Below are positions 13,502 through 19,451 of a stretch of 19,451 nucleotides of DNA, piece by piece. Position numbers and translations under genes: made by a program. Position 1 is the first letter of the stretch; each line of letters starts with the position of its first letter. This stretch comes from an uncultured Clostridia bacterium (GTDB lineage Bacteria > Bacillota > Clostridia > TANB77 > CAG-508): positions 1-19,451 of the forward strand of contig CAKPJM010000025.1 in NCBI GenBank assembly GCA_934162625.1. Reading direction: 5' to 3'. A model generated the notes under the pieces. That model was not told the DNA's origin and did no database searches. It saw only the letters and a program-made list of their open reading frames with translations.

Positions 13502-16114
13502 TTACTTTATTTTATCTTTCATCTTGACTAATATATTTAAGGCATCTATTGGTGTTAGTTCATTTAAGTTTATTTTATCTATTTCATGTGCTAATTCCGC
13601 TAGTTTATAATTATACATATCTAACTGTCCTGTTGCTACTTTTTTATTCTCTTTTTCTAGATTTTTCTTACCTAAAACACTTTTTCTTTCTAATCCTCTT
13701 AATATTTCATTTGCTCTTTTTGTAACTTCTTTTGGCACTCCTGCAAGCCTTGCAACATGCACTCCATAGCTCTCATCAGTTCCACCTTTTACTATTTTCC
13801 TTAAAAAGATTACGTCCTCACCTTTTTCTTTTACTGCTATAGAATAGTTTTTTACTCCTTCTATTTGAGCTTCAAGTTCTGTAAGTTCATGGTAATGTGT
13901 TGCAAATAAAGTTTTTGCTCCACACTTTTCTTTATTTGCTATATATTCTACAACCGCCCAGGCAATAGATAATCCATCATATGTAGAAGTTCCTCTTCCA
14001 ATTTCGTCTAGTATCACAAGGCTTTTTTCTGTTGCTTCTCTCAAAATTTCTGCCACTTCCATCATTTCTACCATAAATGTACTCTGTCCCATGCTTAAGT
14101 CATCTGAAGCTCCAACTCTAGTAAATATTTTATCTACAACGCCTATTTTGGCTGAGTTAGCTGGTACAAAGGACCCGATTTGAGCCATTAAGGTAATTAG
14201 TGCAACTTGTCTCATATATGTAGATTTACCTGCCATGTTAGGTCCTGTTATTATTGATAACCTATCTGTTGCATTGTCTAAATATGTATCGTTATCAATA
14301 AAATTTCCCTCTGGCAACATTTTTTCTATAACAGGGTGTCTTCCCCCTTGTATATCTATAATTCCTTCATCATTTACTTCTGGTTTTGTATAATTTAAGT
14401 CCTCTGCTATAATTGCAAATGATGTAAGGACATCTAACACAGAAACTATATTTGATGCTTTCTGAAGTCTTTCTATATTTACAGCAATTTTACTTCTTAT
14501 TTCTATAAACAACTTATATTCTAAATCTACAACTTTTCCTTCTGCTCCTAATATTTTGCTTTCTAAATCGTTTAACTCTTCTGTTATATATCTTTCGCAA
14601 TTTGCAAGTGTTTGCTTTCTAATATATCTATCTGGAACTTGGTTCAGATACGATTTTGTAACTTCAAAATAGTATCCAAAAACCTTATTAAATCCTACTT
14701 TTAAGTTTTTAATTCCAGTTTCTTCTTTTTCTTTTGCTTCTAATTCTATAAGCCAATTTTTTCCCTGTGTAGTCGCATTTTTCAACTCATCTACTTCTTC
14801 ATTGTATCCTAATTTTATAATTCCACCTTCTGTTATTGCAATTGGTGGATCTTCTACAATTGCTTTTTCTATTAAATCATGAATGTCTGTAAGTTCATCC
14901 AAATTTATGTATAAATTTTGTAATAATTCAGATTTGCTTGTTCCTAGTATATTTTTTAAATATGGAAGTTGCTTTAAAGAATTTTTTAACGAAATCATAT
15001 CTCTTGCATTTGTATTTCCATAAGCAATTTTTCCGACTAGTCTTTCTATATCATAAATTCTTTTTAGGCAATCTGTAATATCTCCTCTAAAAATCAAATT
15101 ATCTTTTAATTCTTCTACTGCATTCAATCTTTTGTTAATTTCTATTACATCTATTAATGGCTCATTTATCCATTTTCTTAAAAGCCTTCCTCCCATAGAT
15201 GTATATGTTTTGTCTAGCACCCAAAGAAGTGTTCCTTTTTTGCCTTTATTATTCATCTTTTCTGTCAATTCCAAATTTCTTCTAGAAGTAATGTTTAAAG
15301 ACATATATTTGCTTGTAGAATACATTTTTATAATGTTTATATGCTCTAATTTGATTTTTTGAGTTTGATTTAGATAATCTAGTAATCCATTTATTGCTGG
15401 TATTTGTAAACTTCTTTCATTTATATCTTCTATTTTCTTTTCACTATCATCTATAAAATTATAGCTTTCTATTAAGCATTCTGCATCTTTATTAAACATT
15501 TCTTCGTCAAAGCAATTTATATACGCTTTAAATCTTAATTTAATTTCATCTATTTCTTCTTTGCAATTGAAAAGCATTTTATTTACTATTATTTCTGCTG
15601 GGTTATATTTAGAAATTTCATCTAGCAATAAAGCAAAATTATTATTATCCTCTATTTTGGTTGATAGAAATTCACCTGTTGTTACATCACAAACTGCCAA
15701 ACCAAAATATATACCTTTTTTATATATAGACATAATATAATTATTTTTCTTTTCATCTAGCATATTTGATTCAATTACAGTTCCTGGAGTTACTACTCTT
15801 ATGACATCTCTTTTTACTATTCCTTTTGCAGTTTTTGGATCTTCTAATTGCTCACATATTGCTACTTTATACCCTTTTTCAATTAATCTTGCAATATAAC
15901 TTTCTGCTGCATGAAATGGTATTCCACACATTGGTGCCCTTTCTTCTTGTCCACAATCTTTTCCTGTTAAAGTAAGCTCAAGTTCTCTAGATGCTGTTTT
16001 TGCATCATCAAAAAACATTTCATAAAAGTCACCCAATCTATAGAATACTATGCAATCATTATATTCTTCTTTCATTTGCAAATAATGTTTCATCATTGGA
16101 GAAAATTCTGCCAT
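13502..16114 (-). CDS. mutS: DNA mismatch repair protein MutS
   Basis: An 870-residue MutS1 that recognises base mismatches and small loops after replication and recruits MutL. The N-terminal mismatch domain contains GDFYEMFFDDA, with the Phe-x-Glu that contacts the mispair. The connector, core and clamp domains follow. The C-terminal ATPase shows Walker A GPNMAGKSTYMRQ near residue 622, Walker B ILDEIGRGTSTYDG and ATHYHELTEL. Length is typical. I start it at 16114 (MAEFSPMMK), with AAAGGA nine bases upstream; the ATG at 16123 touches that site. It follows miaB by 121 bases, and a possible promoter lies in the gap (16138-16165). mutL, often next in Clostridia, is absent; a lipoprotein gene follows. 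Confidence 0.97.
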   Translation of the reverse strand: MAEFSPMMKHYLQMKEEYNDCIVFYRLGDFYEMFFDDAKTASRELELTLTGKDCGQEERAPMCGIPFHAAESYIARLIEKGYKVAICEQLEDPKTAKGIVKRDVIRVVTPGTVIESNMLDEKKNNYIMSIYKKGIYFGLAVCDVTTGEFLSTKIEDNNNFALLLDEISKYNPAEIIVNKMLFNCKEEIDEIKLRFKAYINCFDEEMFNKDAECLIESYNFIDDSEKKIEDINERSLQIPAINGLLDYLNQTQKIKLEHINIIKMYSTSKYMSLNITSRRNLELTEKMNNKGKKGTLLWVLDKTYTSMGGRLLRKWINEPLIDVIEINKRLNAVEELKDNLIFRGDITDCLKRIYDIERLVGKIAYGNTNARDMISLKNSLKQLPYLKNILGTSKSELLQNLYINLDELTDIHDLIEKAIVEDPPIAITEGGIIKLGYNEEVDELKNATTQGKNWLIELEAKEKEETGIKNLKVGFNKVFGYYFEVTKSYLNQVPDRYIRKQTLANCERYITEELNDLESKILGAEGKVVDLEYKLFIEIRSKIAVNIERLQKASNIVSVLDVLTSFAIIAEDLNYTKPEVNDEGIIDIQGGRHPVIEKMLPEGNFIDNDTYLDNATDRLSIITGPNMAGKSTYMRQVALITLMAQIGSFVPANSAKIGVVDKIFTRVGASDDLSMGQSTFMVEMMEVAEILREATEKSLVILDEIGRGTSTYDGLSIAWAVVEYIANKEKCGAKTLFATHYHELTELEAQIEGVKNYSIAVKEKGEDVIFLRKIVKGGTDESYGVHVARLAGVPKEVTKRANEILRGLERKSVLGKKNLEKENKKVATGQLDMYNYKLAELAHEIDKINLNELTPIDALNILVKMKDKIK

Positions 16115-16137
16115 CTCTATCATTCCTTTTTTGTTTC

Positions 16138-16165
16138 ATTTTATTACACTTTTTAATATTATCAA
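16138..16165 (-). promoter_or_regulatory. Possible mutS promoter
   Basis: TTGATA (16160-16165) and TAAAAT (16138-16143) on the minus strand with a 16-base spacer, about 24 bases before the mutS start. The AT-rich gap makes chance matches likely. mutS could instead be read through from miaB. Confidence 0.4.
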
Positions 16166-16235
16166 ATTTAATCTATTAATTTGTGACATATGATGTAGGA
16201 AATTTGAAATCTTCTATATACTTTTAAGCAGTCAT

Positions 16236-17618
16236 TCAAATTGCACACTTCTCACCTCTTAAATACCACTTATGTTCTGATATTATTTTTATGTTTATTA
16301 TTTTACCTATCAATTCTTCCTCGCCTTTAAATATAACTACCTTATTTGTGTCAGTTCTTCCTGTTAACATTTCTGTATTATTCTTGCTATGTCCTTCTAC
16401 TAGTATTTTCTGTATTGTTCCAACATATCTTTGATTATTTTCTTCTATATGATCTTCAAATAACTTTTTCAATCTATCAAATCTCTTATGCTTTACTTCC
16501 TCTGGAATTTGGTTTTCCATTTTATCAGCTCTAGTACCTACTCTTCTAGAGTATATAAACATGAATATCTGTTCAAAATTTACTTTAGATACAACGTCTA
16601 ATGTATCTTCAAAATCTTCTTCAGTTTCTCCTGGGAAACCAACTATTATATCTGTTGAAAACACTGCATCTGGAATTTCTTTTTTTATTTTTTCTATTAA
16701 ACTTAAATACTGTTCTTTAGTATATTTTCTATTCATCTCTTTTAGAACTCTTGTGCTACCAGCTTGAAGTGGTACATGTATTAACCTTGATATTTTTTTA
16801 CTGTTTTTTATTACCTCTATAACATCATCTGTAAAGTCTTTTGGATGTGGAGAAACAAATCTAATTATTTCTATTCCTTCTATTTTATCTACATCTTTTA
16901 AAAGATTTGCAAAGTTATAGTTTTCGCCACCTTTATAAGAATTTACATTTTGTCCAAGTAAAGTTATTTCTTTATAGCCTTCTTTTGCTAAATCTTTTAT
17001 TTCTTTTAATATATCTTCCGGTTTTCTACTTCTTTCTCTTCCCCTCACATAAGGCACTATACAATATGTACAGAAATTATTGCAACCATACATTATTGTA
17101 ACTGAGGCTTGCATACTGTTTTCTCTTTTTACTGGCAAACCTTCTATAACTTCTCCATCTATATCTAGTATATCTTTAATTTTTGCATTTTTTGTAATTG
17201 CAGAATAAATATCTTCTGGCAATCTATGAAGTGTGTGTGTTCCAAAAACTATATCCACAAATGGATAGCTTCTTTTTATTTTATCTGTAATATGCTCTTC
17301 TTGCATCATACAGCCACCAATTGCAATTATTATGTTTTTTGCTTCTTTTATCTTCTTAAGTTCGCCCAATTTTCCAAATAGTTTTTCTTCTGCATTTTCT
17401 CTTACACAACAAGTGTTTATTATATATAGTTCTGCATCATTTATTTCCTTTGATTCTGAGTATCCCATTTTTTCTAACATTCCAACTATTTTTTCAGAAT
17501 CATTTTCATTTAATTTGCATCCCATTGTTAAAATATAATATTTTAAATTTTTACCATTATTTATTTTTTTTACTTTTTCCATATATTGTTTTTGTGTTTC
17601 AATTTCTTGCATTTTCAT
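16236..17618 (-). CDS. miaB: tRNA-2-methylthio-N6-dimethylallyladenosine synthase MiaB
   Basis: A 460-residue radical-SAM methylthiotransferase that adds the 2-methylthio group to i6A37 of tRNAs reading UNN codons. The N-terminal UPF0004 domain holds the auxiliary iron-sulfur cluster cysteines: GCKLN (Cys34), NTCCVRENAEEKLFG (Cys70) and GGCMMQ (Cys103). The radical-SAM triad YGCNNFCTYC lies near residues 179-186. A C-terminal TRAM-like domain (about 390-455, LVEGHSKNNTEMLTGRT) should bind tRNA. The ExAExxFG context favours MiaB over MtaB, although the first motif reads GCKLN rather than the usual GCQMN. AAAGGAG lies about ten bases before the ATG. Its promoter is at 17648-17676, and mutS follows 121 bases on, a frequent pairing in Clostridia. 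Confidence 0.95.
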   Translation of the reverse strand: MKMQEIETQKQYMEKVKKINNGKNLKYYILTMGCKLNENDSEKIVGMLEKMGYSESKEINDAELYIINTCCVRENAEEKLFGKLGELKKIKEAKNIIIAIGGCMMQEEHITDKIKRSYPFVDIVFGTHTLHRLPEDIYSAITKNAKIKDILDIDGEVIEGLPVKRENSMQASVTIMYGCNNFCTYCIVPYVRGRERSRKPEDILKEIKDLAKEGYKEITLLGQNVNSYKGGENYNFANLLKDVDKIEGIEIIRFVSPHPKDFTDDVIEVIKNSKKISRLIHVPLQAGSTRVLKEMNRKYTKEQYLSLIEKIKKEIPDAVFSTDIIVGFPGETEEDFEDTLDVVSKVNFEQIFMFIYSRRVGTRADKMENQIPEEVKHKRFDRLKKLFEDHIEENNQRYVGTIQKILVEGHSKNNTEMLTGRTDTNKVVIFKGEEELIGKIINIKIISEHKWYLRGEKCAI

Positions 17619-17636
17619 TAATAAATCTCTCCTTTA

Positions 17637-17676
17637 TCGATTAATATATTTTATTATAAATCGACAAAATTATCAA
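17637..17676 (-). promoter_or_regulatory. miaB promoter with an inverted repeat over the -10 box
   Basis: TTGATA (17671-17676) and TAAAAT (17648-17653) on the minus strand with a 17-base spacer. An inverted repeat TCGATTAATA (17637-17646) / TATAAATCGA (17655-17664), one mismatch in ten, brackets the -10 box as an operator might. No regulator is identifiable. Confidence 0.6.
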
Positions 17677-17725
17677 GTCTAAAAAAGTCAGGTTTTTACT
17701 ACAAATTAAAGTTAGTTAATACTTA

Positions 17726-17832
17726 GCACAAAGCTACTTTAGTCGCCCTTTGTTCTCGCCGATTTAAGTTCCGAATGATTAGCAATTATAGTATTTTTAT
17801 ATAGTAGGAAATGAGAAATTTCCTACTATATA
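17726..17832 (-). repeat. Intergenic repeat, copy 2: core plus perfect 35-bp hairpin
   Basis: Core 17726-17793 (minus strand) shares CATTCGGAA, AGAACAAA, GCGACT and CTTTGT in order with copy 3; about 50 bases are some 80% identical by eye. The adjoining hairpin (17798-17832) has a perfect 15-bp stem, TATATAGTAGGAAAT with its complement, around a GAGAA loop. It directly follows the U-tract of the rplQ terminator. The -10 box reads TACTATAAT, without the TG extension. Confidence 0.78.
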
Positions 17833-17862
17833 AAAAAAAATAAAGCGAACACATAAGTTCGC
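17833..17862 (-). terminator. Terminator after rplQ
   Basis: Stem GCGAAC (17845-17850) with GTTCGC (17857-17862) and a 6-base loop. On the minus strand it is followed by TTTATTTTTTTTT. It closes the rpsK-rpoA-rplQ unit 15 bases past the rplQ stop. Confidence 0.9.
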
Positions 17863-17877
17863 AATATTTCTCTTTTA

Positions 17878-18402
17878 TTAAACTAATTTTAATATAACTT
17901 TCTCAGCATTGTCTCCTCTTCTTGATCCCATTTTTATTATTTGTGTATATCCGCCTACTCTATCTTTATAATTTTCAGCAATTTCTCCAAATAATTTTGC
18001 TGGTAAATCTATGTTGTTTCCTTCTGAGTCTTTTACTTTATTTGTTTTTGCCATTATTTTTCTTCTAGCATTTAATCTTGATGGTAAATCTTTTTGTCTT
18101 TTTTCAGTAGTTTCTTCTTTTACTACTTTTAAGTATTCTTTACCATTTTTGCTTGTTACTTTTTCTGTTACTTTATTTCCTTTACTATCAAGTTTAGCTT
18201 TTACTACTTTTACATCTACTTCTTCGAAATTATCTTTTTCTCTGATTGCTAAAGCTATTATACTATCTGCTATAGCTTTTATTTCTTTTGCCCTAGCTTC
18301 TGTTGTTTCTATTTTACCATGAACTAATAAATCTGTTGTTTGGTTTTTTAGCATTGCTAATCTTTGATCAGTTGGTTTACCAAGTTTTCTATTTATAGCC
18401 AA
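17878..18402 (-). CDS. rplQ: 50S ribosomal protein L17 with a large internal insertion
   Basis: A 174-residue L17; usual bacterial L17 is about 115-130. The conserved N-terminus is present (AINRKLGKPTDQRLAMLKNQ), followed by IETTEARAKEIKAIADSII. The C-terminus DRVGGYTQIIKMGSRRGDNAEKVILKLV is also normal. Between them, roughly residues 57-108, lies an extra Lys/Glu/Val-rich segment, before the chain returns to L17-like RLNARRKIMA. The start is a TTG at 18402: AAAGGAG (overlapping the rpoA stop) lies ten bases upstream. The GTG at 18411 is only about one base from that site. L17 sits at the exit-tunnel side of the 50S subunit. Insertions here seem known in some Clostridia, from memory. It is the last gene of the unit, followed by a terminator. 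Confidence 0.93.
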   Translation of the reverse strand: MAINRKLGKPTDQRLAMLKNQTTDLLVHGKIETTEARAKEIKAIADSIIALAIREKDNFEEVDVKVVKAKLDSKGNKVTEKVTSKNGKEYLKVVKEETTEKRQKDLPSRLNARRKIMAKTNKVKDSEGNNIDLPAKLFGEIAENYKDRVGGYTQIIKMGSRRGDNAEKVILKLV

Positions 18403-18417
18403 TTTTTCCACTCTCCT

Positions 18418-19365
18418 TTACTCTTCTTCGTGTATGAAATCTAATCCTAATGAATGTAATTTGTTTGTTACTTCATCTAATGATTTTTTACCTAAATTTC
18501 TTACTTTCATCATATCTGATTCAGATTTATTTGCTAAATCTTCAACTGTTGCAATTCCTGCTCTTTTTAAACAGTTATATGATCTTACAGATAATTCTAA
18601 CTCTTCTATAGGCATTTCAAGTACTTTTTCTTTTTTAGATTCTTCTTTTTCTACCATTACTTGAGTATTTTTAGCTGTTTCAGATAAATCTACAAATAAT
18701 TCTAAATGTCCTGTCATAACTTTTGCAGCTAAACTTAAAGCCTCATAAGCTTTTAAACTACCATCTGTCCATACTTCTATTGTTAGTTTATCGTAATCTA
18801 CTGTTTGACCAACTCTTGTATTTTCAACTGAGTAATTTACTTTTTTTACAGGTGTAAATATTGAATCTATTGGAAGAACATCTATTGCTTGATTTGCTTC
18901 TTTATTTTTCTCTGCAACATTGTATCCTCTTCCTCTATCTGCTGTCATATCCATCTTTAAATGTCCACCAGCTGCCACTGTAGCAATATGTAATTCTGGA
19001 TTTAATACTTCTACAGATGAATCTGTTATAATATCACCTGCTGTAACTTCTCCTTCTTTTGTTGCGTGAATATGTATTGTTTTAGGTTCGTTTGAATGAT
19101 TTTTTAATACTACACTTTTTAGATTTAATATAATTGTAGTAACGTCTTCATAAACACCATCTATTGTTTGGAATTCATGAAGTACACCATCAATTTTAAT
19201 ACTGCTAATTGCACTTCCTGGAAGTGATGATAACATTACTCTTCTTAGTGCATTTCCTATTGTAGTACCAAAACCTCTTTCTAATGGTTCTAATTCAAAT
19301 TTTCCATAAAAATTACTTTCTACAGAATCAGTTATTTTATAAATTGGTTTTTCAAATTGTAACAT
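18418..19365 (-). CDS. rpoA: DNA-directed RNA polymerase subunit alpha
   Basis: A 315-residue alpha subunit that dimerises to nucleate RNA polymerase and contacts UP elements and activators. The N-terminal domain (about 1-230) shows EPLERGFGTTIGNALRRVMLSSLPGSAI near the start and TDGSLKAYEALSLAAKVM near its end. The C-terminal domain (about 245-312) has ELELSVRSYNCLKRAGIATVEDLA and RNLGKKSLDEV. Length and domains are normal. GGGAGG lies nine bases before the ATG. It follows rpsK by 46 bases with no rpsD between, and its stop overlaps the ribosome binding site of rplQ, so rpoA and rplQ are tightly linked. Confidence 0.98.
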   Translation of the reverse strand: MLQFEKPIYKITDSVESNFYGKFELEPLERGFGTTIGNALRRVMLSSLPGSAISSIKIDGVLHEFQTIDGVYEDVTTIILNLKSVVLKNHSNEPKTIHIHATKEGEVTAGDIITDSSVEVLNPELHIATVAAGGHLKMDMTADRGRGYNVAEKNKEANQAIDVLPIDSIFTPVKKVNYSVENTRVGQTVDYDKLTIEVWTDGSLKAYEALSLAAKVMTGHLELFVDLSETAKNTQVMVEKEESKKEKVLEMPIEELELSVRSYNCLKRAGIATVEDLANKSESDMMKVRNLGKKSLDEVTNKLHSLGLDFIHEEE

Positions 19366-19411
19366 GAAACTAACCTCCCTTTACTTTTTTTCACAACTTA
19401 TATTCTATTTA

Positions 19412-19451
19412 TTATCCACGAGGACGTTTTGGTGGACGGCATCCATTATGT
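19412..19451 (-). CDS. rpsK: 30S ribosomal protein S11, C-terminal end (partial)
   Basis: Only the last 12 codons and the TAA are in the window, read as HNGCRPPKRPRG. This is the universally conserved C-terminus of S11, a platform protein that helps form the mRNA exit region. The gene is cut by the right edge. It lies 46 bases upstream of rpoA on the same strand, as part of the usual S13-S11-(S4)-alpha-L17 cluster. Confidence 0.92.
   Translation of the reverse strand, partial: HNGCRPPKRPRG

Noticed and set aside
17690..17725. Terminator-like AAAAA...TTTTTT next to the miaB promoter
   Set aside because: Only A/T runs face each other, with no GC pairs in a stem and no gene ending there.

Overview
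The window is an AT-rich bacterial chromosome segment. It has dense, short-spaced operons, strong AAGGAGG-type ribosome binding sites, sigma-A-like promoters and TGA used as a stop. Together with the rimP-nusA-rnpM-infB-rbfA-nrnA-truB order, rpsB-tsf, miaB-mutS and an L17 with a large internal insertion, this points to a low-GC Firmicute, most likely an uncultivated or gut-type member of the Clostridia. That placement is inference, because no 16S gene or species marker was searched. All genes but one lie on the minus strand, so transcription runs from high to low coordinates.

Layout in transcription order (right to left). (1) 19451-17833: the 3' end of rpsK, then rpoA and a long rplQ, closed by a hairpin/U-tract terminator; rpsD is missing between rpsK and rpoA. 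(2) 17676-13502: miaB and mutS, with a promoter and an inverted repeat in front of miaB. (3) 13496-12659: a single lipoprotein gene with its own promoter. (4) 12660-11857, about 800 bases without a protein gene: an intergenic repeat with a long hairpin, a candidate 6S RNA, a consensus rpsB promoter and a structured rpsB leader. (5) 11856-10029: rpsB-tsf with a GC-rich inverted repeat between them, then a terminator. (6) 10029-9231: a second copy of the intergenic repeat and the only plus-strand gene, a membrane-anchored extracytoplasmic protein of unknown function. (7) 9141-1880: the transcription/translation operon rimP-nusA-rnpM-infB-rbfA-nrnA-truB from one promoter, with a 122-bp near-perfect inverted repeat between infB and rbfA. 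(8) 1799-1: a four-helix membrane protein, a DUF1653 protein, a divergent peptide deformylase, a small ORF and the first codons of another gene.

Most genes serve ribosome production and translation: S11, S2, L17, EF-Ts, IF2, RimP, RbfA, TruB, MiaB and deformylase. The rest are transcription (RpoA, NusA, 6S RNA), mismatch repair (MutS), RNA turnover (NrnA, RnpM) and three poorly characterised envelope proteins.

The least expected content is non-coding. Three diverged copies of one intergenic element (9902-10029, 12523-12660, 17726-17832) each join an 80-100 bp core, carrying a -10-like TATAAT box, to a long hairpin. The best copy reads like a complete small-RNA gene. Two unrelated inverted repeats (4112-4233 and 10993-11059) sit inside essential operons. 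These similarities were found by eye; no database search or folding program was run.
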